A stretch of DNA of 64,000 bases from Paulinella micropora (GCA_019918135.1 WBZZ01003268.1:157501-221500); one strand, 5' to 3'; positions 31,345 through 43,010 are shown, counted from the stretch's first letter. Notes: generated by a model from the sequence alone, not told the origin. Numbers and translations are program-made.

Positions 31345-32030
31345 CCAAGATTTGCTGGCGTGCACGAGGCGTTGCAAAACGGCGTGGTTGCTGGACTATC
31401 ACGTGCAGTGCTGCCACACGGCGGAGGGCCTGGCCAAGCGCTTTTGCAGCGAGCAGCAGCTGGCCAATTTTCTGCACAGCCAGGGCTGGGCTTGCGACCG
31501 GGAGTACGTGAAAACGGTCGGTCGACTTCGGGCTGTGCGAGGGCCCGGACTTTGACGGCTTTGTGAGAACCAGGCCGGATTTCCATATCCCCTTATTCCA
31601 GTCGTACGGGTGCGTGCTGCTGGTGGGCAGCGACGAGTTTGAGCACCGGCGCTAGTACCGTTGCGAGCTCACGCGCACGCATAACATCGCCACGGAGCTG
31701 GCGATGCAGGAGGGATTGTCCAGGCTGCCGGTCGTGTACATCCGCTTCAACCCGCATTACTATAAGGTGGACGGCGTGTTCCACAACCCATCCCTGGAGA
31801 GTAGGTTCAAGAAGCTGCAGAGCCTGCTGCTCCAGCTCCAACAAGGGCAAGTGAAGCTTGCTCAGCCGCGCGGCATAAATCTGTTTTATTTGTACTACAG
31901 CCGAAAGACGGTGCCGGCCGGCGCGCAGCCCTGGCAGCAGCTGGATGGCTTGTACGACATTTTGGACGTTGACGACGGCAACTCGGCCGCTGCGTCTTTT
32001 CTGCGCGACTGTGTAGTACAGGTAGAATAA
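31345..32030 (+). pseudogene. restriction-fold nuclease of the giant-virus type, virus-like fossil
   Basis: RTRPDFHIPL is followed by an acidic SDEFEH region, YRCELTR, and then LPVVYIRFNPHYYKVDG. The RPDF, E/D-E..H, C-E..R and IRFNP landmarks in this order are those of a nuclease-like domain common in large algal and amoebal viruses, where it usually follows cysteine/zinc repeats. Upstream, residues such as CKTAWLLDYHVQCC could be a preceding zinc repeat. The last part (about 110 residues) is continuous, ending LRDCVVQVE. About two breaks. The minus-strand gene next to it (28,076-30,570) combines repeats with a different nuclease fold. Confidence 0.5.
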
Positions 32031-32283
32031 AAAAAATTCTGTTTCAAAAAGAAAAAAAAATCAAGAAAGGGAAAAAGTTACATAAAAACGTTTTTTATTA
32101 AAAGCTCGACAAAAGTCCTTTTGACTTGACACTATGTCTACTCCCCCAAGCCTTGTTCGTAGGAACAAAGTGAGTACTTTGATTTGTGGCGTCTGATACA
32201 TTGGACGGAGAAAGGGGGGGGGTGCCCCCCTCCCCACCATCCCTCCCTCGTTCACAACTAAGGGGAGGAGGGCAAAAGGGGCA
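32031..32283. other. AT-rich spacer
   Basis: An A-rich run at 32,029-32,062 follows the nuclease gene and may hold its polyadenylation signals. Poly-G and poly-C runs lie at 32,213-32,232. No gene seen. Confidence 0.5.
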
Positions 32284-32493
32284 ATGATCCAGGCGGTGGA
32301 GTGGTACCGCCGGGCCGCCGAGCAAGGGCTTGCGGAGGCCCAGCTAAAACTCGGTTTTTGCTACGCCCTCGGCAAGGGCGTAGCAGAGGACGAGACTGCC
32401 GTTGTTATGTGGTACACCCGAGCAGCCGAGCGGGGTGACGCCCTGGCCCAGTACTTCCTCGCCAGATGCTATATCCTTGGCACGGGTGTGCAT
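32284..32493 (+). pseudogene. Sel1-repeat protein fragment cut by the Copia element
   Basis: Two Sel1-type repeats are plain: AVEWYRRAAEQGLAEAQLKL, GFCYALGKGVAED, then VVMWYTRAAERGDALAQYFL and YILGTGV. Sel1 repeats form alpha-helical solenoids for protein binding. The frame enters the 5' LTR of the Copia element at 32,494 and no continuation is found beyond its other end near 49,671, so only about 70 residues remain. The high GC and position suggest it is part of the virus-like block, but Sel1 proteins are also common in hosts. Confidence 0.65.
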
Positions 32494-32788
32494 TGCAGTA
32501 AAATAGCTGTTAGACAATTTCAGACGGCAGTTACGTTTAGAATGTTTTCGTTAGGACTGATAATAATTACCAATTTGATAAGACTGGAACTAATCTTTAT
32601 TGATTGGGTGTAACAGTACAATTACTTAAGTCAGCCAGGCATGTGCCTTAGTATACCAGTGCTAGTATTGGCGGTAAAAAGTCTTACTCAGTAAAATCTC
32701 ACAACCTGATCAAAAGCGATCTACTTAAGTGTTCCGGCTCTATCCAGCCTCTGTCAACTGTTCAAGTTTACTACCGGAGATTTTATCA
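32494..32788 (+). repeat. 5' LTR of the Copia element
   Basis: It starts TGCAGTAAAATAGCTG and ends TTTTATCA, giving TG...CA borders and 295 bp. The first 33 bp recur at 49,639-49,671 after a purine tract, which fixes the left border. A primer-site-like GTGGTTTATGAG at 32,791 resembles the initiator-tRNA site of Copia elements (TGGTATCAGAG) and overlaps the Gag start. Confidence 0.75.
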
Positions 32789-32797
32789 TAGTGGTTT

Positions 32798-33808
32798 ATG
32801 AGTTCTTCTGCTACTACCAGAGAAAAGGACGCGGCGACTACTGTTCTGCAAGGAAAGGCGCCGGCGTTCATCGATGGGATCAAAGGACGGAGCTGGGACG
32901 ATTGGTTCGCACAAGTTCGGGTTGATTTGAGTTCGGTCGAGTGCTGGGAGTACGTGGCGCCCCTACAGGATGTCCTCGTCTGGAGATCTGAGGTGGAGGC
33001 GGAATCGAAGACTGCTACGCCTGCGAAGGCGGCCTACGGTGATCGAGAGGAGGAAAAGCCCGAGCCCAAGGCTGGGAAGAAAGGGGGAAAGGCTGCGAAA
33101 CCGGACGCCGAACCGGTTGTGAACCTAACTATGGTTCAAAGACGCAAGATACTTGCCAGAAGGGCACAGATATTTATGTGGCTGTACAGAGCACTTGAGT
33201 ACGGGTCGCCGGCTGAACGGATTGTTCGTCATCTAGTACGAGAACCTACGCTGCGACCGGAGGAATTCATCAATGTGCTACGGCTGCGATACCAGGGCAC
33301 TGAGGTGCATCAAATGCAGAAGCGGAACAGTCTGGTGAGTAATTGGCAATTTAACGTAAAAGACGACATGATGGCGCAGCTTCGAGACTTCACTACGCAC
33401 TGCGAGTTCCTTGAAGACCACGGGGAGCCGGTGGGGGCGAGCCTGCAAATGCAATTCATCAAGACTGCGTTGGCCAAGTGCGCGGATAAACACCTGTGGA
33501 AGCCATTTCTCGACGCGCAGGTGACGGCGCCGTCGGTGGATTGGGATTCTTTCGAGAGTGCTTTCCAAAGGCGGGCGATTGCGAACGAGGCTCAGCGGTC
33601 TACGAGCAAGGATGAGACAGCGATGTGGGCTGGCCAGCAAGGAGCCAAGGGAAGCGAAGGGCGTCCAAAGATCGAGTGCTACAACTGCTCGAAGAAGCAC
33701 AAGTATTTTCGCTGCATGGAACGGTGCCGCATACCGGGCCACGATCATGTGGAAAAGAGTTGCCCAACGCTAAAAGACAGATACCGCAAGAAAATTCCTC
33801 GAGGCTAG
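32798..33808 (+). pseudogene. Copia Gag (fossil)
   Basis: About 336 residues beginning MSSSATTREKDAATT. The central part (RRAQIFMWLYRALEYGSP, RIVRHLVREPTLRPEEF) is typical of Copia Gag capsid regions, which package the RNA in cytoplasmic particles. Near the C-terminus CYNCSKKHKYFRC and CRIPGHDHVEKSC form knuckle-like Cys/His sites. A lysine-rich linker (KPEPKAGKKGGKAAKP) sits in the first third. Confidence 0.75.
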
Positions 33809-34046
33809 AAGCCGCAGAAGGAAACGGCGAAGGACAAAGGCGGGAAAGACCAAGCGCGGAAGACCCAGGGTGCCACGAAGAGCCCTCCCGCCGCGGCCGT
33901 GTCCTGCATGGCGCTACGTCAACAAGAGTGGAGAAAAGAGATGGCTGAACCTGTCCCGAGGATGGCTGTCGACGACGATGTCTACTTGATGCCGGCGGCG
34001 GATGGGTCTGGGCTACGACCGGCGCCTGTGAAAGGAGAAAAGAAGG

Positions 34047-34742
34047 TTGGTTATGCCTACATGGCACAGCGAGGGTCCGTTTATGTACATTGGTCCACCG
34101 GATGTGGAAGTGGAGAATGATACAAGGAACGGCAAAGTCAACATTGCTGACTTCAGGACAGTCTTCAACAACGCGATGAGACCGGAGCTGCATTTCTGGA
34201 TGTGGTACTATAACATACGAGTGACCCCGGATGACTGGGAACACTGGGCGATGGGGCTGGAAGAGAACGAGCCATGCGACCGGGAGACGCATATGCCACC
34301 AGAATGTGAGAATTGCAGTGTGACGCAAGTCGCAGCGAAGAGGTACTGCTCGCGTTGCAAGATAGTCGCCTACTGCAACAAGGAGTGTCAAAAGATGGAC
34401 TGGTCAAGGCACAGAGCATTCTGCAACTGGACTCAGAAGGAGGGCAAGGAGACGTGGTTGAAGGCTGGGGATCACAGCTCGGCGGAGACACGTGGCCTGG
34501 GACCGCATGGGTCAGATGTTACGAGAATGCGGGGCGACCTAGCGTACAAGAGGCTCATGAGGTACTGTCATGTGCTACCGCAGGAAGGTGACCAGGCAAG
34601 GGCACTACAGCCAAGGCATAATGCATCGTTGTTGTTGGTGGGTCCGCCCGAGGCTGCCCGAGACTACCTTGAGCTCAGTTGGGAGGCTCTACAAGACGCG
34701 AAACAACACGCGGAAACGGACCAAGAGTGTTTCCTACTATGA
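34047..34742 (+). pseudogene. MYND zinc finger inside the Copia element (fossil)
   Basis: CENCSVTQVAAKRYC, CSRCKIVAYCNKECQ and HRAFC give the full CX2C...CX2C...CX3C...HX3C set of a MYND finger. MYND fingers bind proline-rich partner proteins and are not a usual Copia domain. It lies between Gag and protease, where the Gag-Pol reading frame normally runs without extra domains. Either the element captured it or this lineage carries it; other MYND reading frames lie just past the element's far end, at 50,116-51,138. Confidence 0.7.
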
Positions 34743-34957
34743 GCCAAGGAGCGTTTCTTTCCGTCGGCATACCAACTGACGATGTCGGAAGAAGAAAAGA
34801 AATCGGCAATTGCACGTCAGCGCACTGCACAGAATACATCTGCATCCAGTCAACTGGAAGTGATAGGCAGTGCAGAGGTACCTGCGTTAGGGGGAGTGGT
34901 GAGGCTGGCAAGAGGAAGCGACGCTGAGGTTACCTACGACACCAGAAGGGTGGGCAG

Positions 34958-36652
34958 ATGGGAGGAAATGCGGACTGTGATTACGCTGGAAACAAGGAGA
35001 ATGCAAGCTTGGCTATGGATCCGGTACCTAGGGCGGCGACTGGGGGAGTTGCGGACGAGGAAGAGAAGAAGCCGCCGGGGACGCCGCCTGGACAGGAGGA
35101 AGGTGGACCAAGTCTGGGGAGTGCTGGCGCGGGTCTTGGGAGCAGTGAAGGGGAACAGGGACCTACATCGCACATGGCTGATGGTGCGGATGGGGAACAT
35201 GACCCATACACAGTTTACCTGGACTCGGGATCGGCGCAACACATGGTGCCAATGGCGGAAGCACTGGAAGAAGTGCAGGATGATGACTCAATGGCAGTCA
35301 GAGGCATATCTGGCGTCTCTGCAACAGAATCCAGAGGAAGCACTTCGTTTTTGGGGGTGAATGGGGAAGGTAATCCCCAAGAAGTGGAAATGAGTGAAAC
35401 TTATGTGCTACCTACCTTGGACAGGACGCTGTTCTCTACGGGGCGTCTACAGCGCGCGGGCTTCGCGATCGTTATGCAGGACGACGAATTCTTCGTTACC
35501 AAGAGGAGAATTGAGATTGAGCAAAGGGACAAGCTTATTGGCAACTTTGATGCAGCGTCCTGTCAGTATACATTTACAACTATTGCACCCCCTGGATGGA
35601 AGAAGGAGACGAAAGAATGCCAACCTTACCCTGGCTGCAAGGCGGCATTCTGGTCAACAAGCATGCGACATGCTACGACGGTGGACATGAAGGAGATCAA
35701 TGACATTTTCCACTTTGGTGAGACAATGGCGAGGCAATTCCTCAAACAGAATGGACTGACTGTCAAACACAAAGGGGGAGTCGCTAAGTGTACCTGCATG
35801 GCGTGTGCTACGACGAAGATAAAGAAGCCCGCTTCGTTCGAGGGAGCATCCCTGACAATCTGCAACGAGGTTGGTGAAGACTGGAGTGCAGACGGAACAG
35901 GACGTATAGCATTCCCGCTGTATGGGAAGACGCCCTACTTCCTGTTGTTCGTTGAGAACGTCTCAGGCTTCATCAGGGGTAGATGGAACCCCACTAGGGC
36001 CTCTGAGATAGCACTGCAGCAGCTAACAGAAGTCCAGGTGTGGTCCAAGACACAGACTGGAAGATCAATGAAGCAATTCAGAACCGACAAAGAGTGGATT
36101 GCAAAGGCTGTGAAGGGCTACTTGGCGAGTGTTGGTGTGGAGCAACGGCTGCCTGTGCGAAATGACCCCAATAAGGACGCCTACGCAGAAGCAGCGATAC
36201 AGGTTGTATTTTCGCTGGCAGCTACGTTGTTAACTGCAAGGAGTGTACCGGTCTACTTCCTACCGTTGGCGACTGACTACGCTGTGTTTTTGATAAACAT
36301 GCAGGGCAGGGCAGGAGCAAAGGTGTCGAGGCATGAGGCATTCTACAACAGGCCTCCCCCTCATCACTCCATCCTGAGGCCTTTTGGATGTTTATGCGTG
36401 TTCTACAAAGGGGGCAAAAAGGGACGAGAAAAGGGAGCACCAGGTGTCTTCATGGGCATCAACACGGGGGAATCATCGTACAAGGTGTGGAGTTACTACG
36501 ACAGCAAGCTTGTGACGACAGCAGACATGGTGGTGCGGGATGCTACGATTCATGGATGGCCTACCCTCTATCCTCGTGGGAGAATGGCTGAGTCGAAGCA
36601 ACACCTTTTCCAAACTGCCACACCAACTCGGGAAAAAAGGCAACAAAGATGA
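34958..36652 (+). pseudogene. Copia protease and integrase (fossil)
   Basis: TVYLDSGSAQHMV is the aspartic protease site (DSG). A pre-integrase H/C site follows (KHKGGVAKCTCMAC). The integrase core shows SADGTG, RTDKEW and PNKDAYAEAA in the order of the D, D, E catalytic positions, followed by the Copia-type HSILRPFGCLC segment and a TADMVVRD-like end. Integrase inserts the cDNA into chromosomes. This frame is long and open, but it has no intact connection to its neighbours. Confidence 0.75.
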
Positions 36653-36892
36653 CGGGTACATCGGTATATTTTTTACCCCAAGTGAGCAAAACTTGCTTAA
36701 CGGCCTACTGGACGTGGTCACTGGGAAGGAAGAGGACGACAGGGAGGAAGCCGTTAGCCAGTCGCCAGACGAGGAGGTATCCGTTGCATCACGAGGTGGA
36801 CGCGAGGATGATAGTGGCGTCATAACACTTGTCAGGTATGATGACGAATACGACGTGGGCAGAGAGGTGGTGGCAGGAGGCCACAGACGCCT

Positions 36893-37546
36893 GTGGATGC
36901 TCATTCGCCTCGCTTCTCATTGGGCAGACGTGTGGGACAGCCTGAAGGGAAGAGGGATGCTCGTGGGGTGCCTGTGGAATGGACGGGTGCTGCTGTGGAC
37001 GAGTCCAACACAGTTGAAGGAAAGAGGGCTAGAGGGAAGACGAAGCCTTCCAACTTCAGCTCGGGAGCGTACCTAGTTTCTGTTCCTGTTCCTTATCGAG
37101 AAGCCACAGCATCGGGTAAGTTTAATGAGTCACGCTTCGCGGACATCGATAAGCACATTAAGTTGGGGGCAATTGTAGAAAGGCATGTGTCGGACAAGCC
37201 TCCTGGACAACCGTTGGTGCCTACAAGATTTGTCGACTTTGAAAAACGTGAAACGATTGACGGCCCAGCGGTGGAGACCAAGTCAAGGATCGCTGGGATC
37301 GGATTCAGGCAGCCATCGTGGCAATATGACAGGGTCGACTTACCTACGTGCAGGGTCGAGATCGTTTGGATGACGTGCGCTCTGGCAGTCTTACAAGACA
37401 TGGACGTCTATAGCATGGACGAGGAGAGCGCCTTCCCCAAGTCAAGCTGCATGTGCCGGTGTGGTTACAGCCTCCGACAGGATACACGCCACCAAATGTG
37501 GTGTGGGAAGCCCTTGGTGGTGTCAATGGATTGAAGCCCTCCGGAC
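36893..37546 (+). pseudogene. Copia reverse transcriptase, N-terminal part (fossil)
   Basis: LVPTRFVDFEK, KSRIAGIGFRQ and DMDVYSMDEESAF correspond to the K.R.V..G..Q and DV..AFL stretches of Copia reverse transcriptase. The coding similarity stops at 37,546, exactly where the nested transposon begins, and resumes after 48,472. Confidence 0.75.
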
Positions 37547-37552
37547 ATATTA

Positions 37553-38130
37553 AACAAAGGAATCGGCCAAGGTGGGGGGGTCACTTTTTCCTAAATTTGT
37601 AATGACAAAAACATATATTTTCACAACATTCAGGAAATCGATAGAAATCATTTACCTAATTGAGCAATGTATTAAAATGATATTGAAACATGTTTTTATT
37701 GATCGGAAGTCAGTTGGACTTCACCTCCGGAGGTGTGTCGGAACCGGTCCAAAACCATGTATTTTACATATTTTTCTATCATTTCGTACTGCCGGAACGG
37801 ATTGCATTGATCTAAATGATTGGTCCTTGCTTTTACAATGCTTACTAATCGTTTTGCGCTTGTTTTCTATTTAATTTATCATTTCCCTTTCAACAGACTT
37901 GAGAAAAACTGACTGAAACAGGAGGGAAAGGGGGGGGGGGTGACAGCAAGGACTGACAAAGCTGTCCGATGACGAGCTTCACGGAATCCATGCTCACAAA
38001 GAAAGGAGAAGCTGTGCTGATGAATTCTAAGCTATTATTTATTATTATTATTGCTTTGCTTGCCTCCACACTTAGGAAAAACATGTGACATAGCGATGTG
38101 TGTGTGTGTGTGTGTGGGGGGGGGGGGGGG
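37553..38130 (+). repeat. left terminal inverted repeat
   Basis: It is the near-perfect reverse complement of 47,893-48,466, including internal words GGAACCGGTCC, CTCCGGAGG and a TGTGTG microsatellite that marks its inner end. The arms differ mainly in poly-G and TG run lengths. Such long arms allow binding-site repetition for the transposase. Confidence 0.95.
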
Positions 38131-38404
38131 GCGGGGGGAAGGGATGGGGGCATGTCTGCACAAGGTTCCGCTCGATGGCGCCCAGCCTAATTTTGCCTGT
38201 TTCTTTTTACTTTCTCCAAATTGTCTAAAACAAAAAATGTTTTGAGATTTGAATTCGATTCGACTTCTAGCCACAGAGCTATCGCCCTGCGCACCACGCA
38301 ACACACATGTAAAACAGCTCAAGACAACTATGTCAAAGAATACATGCGCAAAACATTCCATACAACAAGCAAACACCTGCAATCAGGGCCAAAGAAGCAA
38401 ACGG

Positions 38405-40132
38405 TCAGTGTCGCAGCGCCATCGACGCTAATGCAAACTCAAACCAATTCGATTGCGATGGCGAACTGACCGGCGTGCCGTCCGGGGACGTAAAGACGCG
38501 GGCGGGGGTCAAGTGTGCATACTTCGCCTTCACTCCTCTTCTTTCCTTCTTCCTATTGCTCTTCCTGCTTCTCTTCTTCTTTTTATTTTTAGGCTTTCTG
38601 CTTTCATAATCGGACTGTGACTCACTGGAGCTGTCACTGTCGCGCTCACTATTGCTGTCAGACCCTGACTCACTGAAACTATCTTCCTCGTCGCTCGTGT
38701 CCTTCTTTCTATTTTCCTTCTTTTTCTTCTTCTCCTTTTTCTTCTTTTGCTTCTTTTCCTGCTTTTTCTTCTTTCTTTCAACTACGTCTTCCTTTTCCTT
38801 CTCTTTCTTCTCTACGATCATTTCGTTCCAACGCTTCTCTCTCTCGTCCATCATCTTCGTTATTTCTTTCCTGTGGTCTTCCAGGGTCTTGGCGAGTGAA
38901 TCCTGGTTGGGGACAGCGCCGTTCTGTTTGAAAACAGCAAAAAACTAACAGTCTCTCCTTAAGAAACCTTACTTGAACAATGTGTATATGGGGGGGGGGG
39001 GGCTCTGAAATTATTGATGCATAATGGATATGATATGAGTGCAAAGAATGGAAGAGGGACTTGGGGTTAGGTTAATGCAAGGAAAGAAAGAGACAACAAC
39101 AGACAAAGACCGCCGGAGGGGACTGGCAGGGCGTTTGTTTTGCCGGGCCTACAAGAACAGAACAAAATCCATGTCGCCAAAACAGACGACCCATAGTAAT
39201 ACAGGTGGGCTTGGGGCCAGGGGTCTTCTTCTTGGGAGGCTTGGGCTTCGTCGGTTGCTCCTCCTCCTCCTCCTCCTGCTCCTGCTCTGACTCTTCTGTA
39301 TGCAAACATTCCAAAAGTTTACAGCATGCTAGAGAACTCAAGACAAGGAAGGCAGTGATGAAGCACAAGAGACATGACATATTACCGAGCTTTGTCTTCT
39401 TGGAGGGCTTCTCGCCGCCTGGCGTAGGTAGCGGGGTCTTTCTCTTGCCCTTCCCCTGCCTGTCCGCCTGGGCCAGCAGCAGCTGCTTTGACTTCCACTT
39501 GCGCAGTATTGGAGGTTCAGTCGGGTTCCCGACGTAAGGGAGAAAAAGCTGCTTCGTAGCCGTATCAAAATCCAGGGTCGACTTCGGTAGACGGCGGGAG
39601 TTCTTAAGATTGAAGTAATAAAAATTAAGAAACTGAAGCTCCAGCGCATTAGCCTTACCGTCTCCGGTGGTATCCACCTCTCTCACAGCCAAGATGTGGC
39701 GTTGGGAACCTCATACACATACACACAATTGCATCGTCAGACGAAGATAGAATCACCAAAGGACCAAGCAAACGAATGATAGTTCAAGATACCTCGCTTT
39801 ACTAACGAGGGGGGCTTCTTGCGCCAGTCGGGTGGGAAGGTGATGGCAATCCTGCACAAAAACCTCATTGAAAAACGCAACAAGCAACTGAAGTTCTACC
39901 CAGGAGCGGAGCGCGAAATCTCTCCCTCCGAAGTCTCGATTTGGGTGGAAGCCTTGAGATGGAAGTTGGAATACTTCGTCAACTCCACGTTCAGCAGCAC
40001 TGCGCTCTCCCGCACCTTCCCGTCATCCGTAAAGTGCCGGAATAACAAGCTGTTATAGATATGTATATGTATATGTAATATAATATAATATAATATAATA
40101 TAAAGAGAAAGAGAGAGAGAAAGAGAAAGAGA

Positions 40133-40171
<39 letters not shown>

Positions 40172-41141
40172 TCAGAGAGAGAGAGAGACAGAGAGAAGGA
40201 AAGAGATGTCATTGTATATGTATACATCTGTATGTCTATGTATGTATGAGAGATGACCAGTCCTCCCATGGTTTTCCAGACAAGAACTGGAAGGTGTTTT
40301 TCGTCGCCCAAATCCGAACCTTCCCAGCCGGCACTGGGGGCAAGTTGTCTGTCTCTGCCTTCGTTGCCGTCGTGGTGGTTGTAGTCGTTGTTGTTGTTGC
40401 TGTTGCCGTGGTCGTTGTTGTTGTCGTCGTGGTCGTGGTTGTGGTCGTTGTTGTTGCTGTCGTCGTGGTCGTTGTTGTTGTTGTCGCTGTTGTCGTCGTC
40501 GTCGTGGTCGTTGCTGTTGTTGTTGTCGTCGTCGTGGTCGTGGTCGTTGTTGTCGTTGTCGTTGTCGTCGTCGTGGTCGTTGTTGTTGTTGTTGTCGTTG
40601 CTGTTGTTGCTGTCGTTGTTGTTGTTGCTGTCGTTGTTGTTGTTGTTGCTGTCGTTGTTGTTGTCGTCGTCGTTGCTGTCGTTGTTGTTGTTGCTGCTGC
40701 CTTCTTTTTGACTTCACCTTTCTTCTTCCCTTCTTTCTTCTTGTCCTTCTTCTTGTCTGCCTTCTTTTTCTTTGTGGGGGTTGGGGGGTTTTGATTTGCG
40801 GGGTCCTGTGGTTTCAAGAAGGAGGTCGGCCGTCTGTCTCGCTTGGGAGCAGTGGCCCCCGTGAGACCGTCCTTCCAGGGCGTGGGGGAAGTCTTGTTGA
40901 GTAGCCCTTTGGGATTCCAGGTGTAGACATGCCCTGGCGCTAATTCGTCCAAGTCCTGCTTACCCAGCTCGTACTTTTTGCGCACTTCGTCTGAAATGAC
41001 GACAGTTGCAAAGGGTTTGATGGACGCATCGTCGGTAGCACCGTTGATGGTGAGAAACAGCTCCCCACGACGGTTCTTGCGAATCGTCTGCAGCGTTACA
41101 GCAACGTTGCTAGTTGCTGCTTGCTTACTTTTTTGGGGCAT
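38405..41141 (-). CDS. transposon ORF2, threonine- and lysine-rich protein
   Basis: Spliced gene; start chosen at MPQKSKQAATSNV. Exon 1 holds a compact domain (LQTIRKNRRGELFLTINGAT...HVYTWNP), a lysine tract, then about 100 residues that are nearly all threonine, encoded by ACN repeats (40,375-40,700). Later exons at about 40,056-39,910, 39,861-39,797, 39,711-39,390, 39,299-39,203 and 38,923-38,405 have GT/AG borders. They give RHFTDDGKVRESAVLLNVEL...FPPDWRKKPPS, FLPYVGNPTEPPILRKWK, an acidic EEEEEEQPTKPKPPKKK linker, a lysine-rich coiled coil and a serine-rich end. The same two domains are present in the old copy at 20,691-23,450, so selection kept them. Function unknown; a DNA-binding or targeting partner of the transposase is my inference. 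Confidence 0.6.
40056..40250 (-). other. ORF2 intron with TA and GA microsatellites
   Basis: The 3' splice site TATAACAG (minus strand, about 40,057) follows a (TA)n run and a (GA)n run at 40,105-40,200. Microsatellites thus sit inside the intron and do not interrupt coding sequence. Confidence 0.5.
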
Positions 41142-41890
41142 CAGAACGCTCGGGGGCTCGAACACACGAGGTTGCAACCGCTAGGATGCACCTGTTCAAG
41201 TGCAAGACAGTTCAAAAGTGAACAGAGCTGGGGTTGTTTGAAAGTGCAAGGGAGGGAACCGTTGAAGTGGCATGTTTCCCGCGCCGCCAGCCTGGCCAGT
41301 GCAGTTTTCTGGGTCGGCCGATACAAAAACGCAAGCAACACCCATACTTTCTGCAGGTATCCCAGCCAAGCGAAAGCGAGATATGAGCTGCAAATATATA
41401 TCCGTGTCTTTCCACATCGTGACTAGAGCCGGAATGCAAATGGAAGCTTTTTTGCCCGATGTTTTGTGACGAAAATAATGCAGAAAATTTTCCCATTAAC
41501 GACCTCATACGTACTGCAAAATGATTAGAACATGGGTCCTGGATAAGCACTTCATGTTTGCAGTGAGTTAGTTCATGCATCCGACTTATAATCTTCAAAT
41601 TTTTTGGAAATTCCTGCCGAGGCACTCGGTTTCTGTGACGTTCTCCCTCCTGGGCTTATAGCAGTTGGTCGGACATGATTTTCAAATTTTTTGGCAGAGG
41701 TTTCTTTGCGTGCAGTCTAATATAGACTGTGGAAATGTGATTCCGGCTCAAGTTGCGTGTGGGAAAGAGCCGGAAAGCTATTCTTAGCTCCGTGGATAGC
41801 TTTCTTCTTGTGAACAACATGCATGAATTTTTCGTGTATGGTTTCTGCACTCAAAATTTTCCGCAGTAATTTCAACAAAGCAAGCTATCT

Positions 41891-42175
41891 CTAGAGCGCG
41901 CAGTATGTTTCCGGGTCTTTCCATTGCCTGACTTGAGTCGGAAACATATTTCCTCGCTCTATCTTTTGCTTCTTGTCAAGCAGTGGATGCATGAATTTTT
42001 CAAACATTTCCACCATTTTTTTTCAAAACTTTCCGCAATCATTTCACCAAAGCAAAGCTATCTCTAGAGCGCGCAGTATGTTTCCGGGTCTTTCCATCCC
42101 CTGACTTGAGCCGGAAACATATTTCCACGCTCTATCTTTTGCTTCTTGTCAAGCAGTGGATGCATGAATTTCTCG
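41891..42175. repeat. 173-bp direct duplication
   Basis: CTAGAGCGCGCAGTATGTTT begins at 41,891 and again at 42,064, each followed by CCGGGTCTTTCCAT and GTCAAGCAGTGGATGCATGA. A third, diverged relative of the ATTTTTTGG/CCGGAAA words lies at 41,590-41,780. Confidence 0.85.
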
Positions 42176-42253
42176 CCTCTCTCGCTCTCTCCCCCCCACC
42201 CCCCCCCCCCCTTTCTCTCTCTCTCTCTCATTCCTCTCTCTCTCTCTCTCTGA

Positions 42254-42291
<38 letters not shown>

Positions 42292-42298
42292 CCTCTCC

Positions 42299-42337
<39 letters not shown>

Positions 42338-42394
42338 TTTTCTCGCCTCTCTCTCTCTCTCATTCCAAAGTGTTATATTTATGTGTACGTACCA

Positions 42395-43010
42395 TATTCA
42401 TATTGCGCTTATGCCATCATACCCAAACGCCGTCATTTTTTTTTAAGCACGCGCGAAACATCAGAAAATGCTGTTTTTTTTCTAATGCATATTTTCCTAT
42501 GCAACAGCACTTAGAAAAATTCGTAATATGTACATGTACATGATTACTTATTCATATTGCGCTTATGCCATCATACCCAAACGCCGTCATTTTTTTTTTA
42601 AGCACGCGCGAAACATCAGAAAATGCTGTTTTTTTTCTAATGCATATTTTCCTATGCAACAGCACTTAGAAAAATTCGTAATGTGTACATGTACATGATT
42701 ACTTATTCATATTGCGCTTATGCCATCATACCCAAACGCCGTCATTTTTTTTTTTAAGCACGCGCGAAACATCAGAAAATGCTGTTTTTTTTCTAATGCA
42801 TATTTTCCTATGCAACAGCACTTAGAAAAATTCGTAATATGTATATGTACATGATTACTTATTCATATTGCGCTTATGCCATCATACCCAAACGCCGTCA
42901 TTTTTTTTTTAAGCACGCGCGAAACATCAGAAAATGCTGTTTTTTTTCTAATGCATATTTTCCTATGCAGCAGCACTTAGAAGAATTCGTAATCTGTACA
43001 TGTACATGAT
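42395..43010. repeat. four tandem units of about 155 bp
   Basis: Units carry TATTGCGCTTATGCCATCAT starting at 42,401, 42,555, 42,710 and 42,866. Each also has CCAAACGCCGTCA, a poly-T run of 8-10, AGCACGCGCGAAACATC and the palindrome GTACATGTAC. Length differences come mostly from the poly-T run. Lying between divergent genes, they look like repeated protein-binding sites. Confidence 0.9.

Noticed and set aside
37572-37874. Frames inside the inverted repeats (plus at the left arm, minus at the right arm)
   Set aside because: They occur twice only because the arms are inverted copies; no domain and no splice context.
40246-40794. Poly-valine and poly-leucine plus-strand frames, and a poly-glutamine minus-strand frame
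   Set aside because: The poly-threonine frame on the minus strand is the one joined to conserved sequence on both sides; the others are shadows of the trinucleotide run.
42106-42543. Serine/leucine frame over CT repeats in the transposon centre
   Set aside because: It is low-complexity translation of a microsatellite and enters the tandem array.
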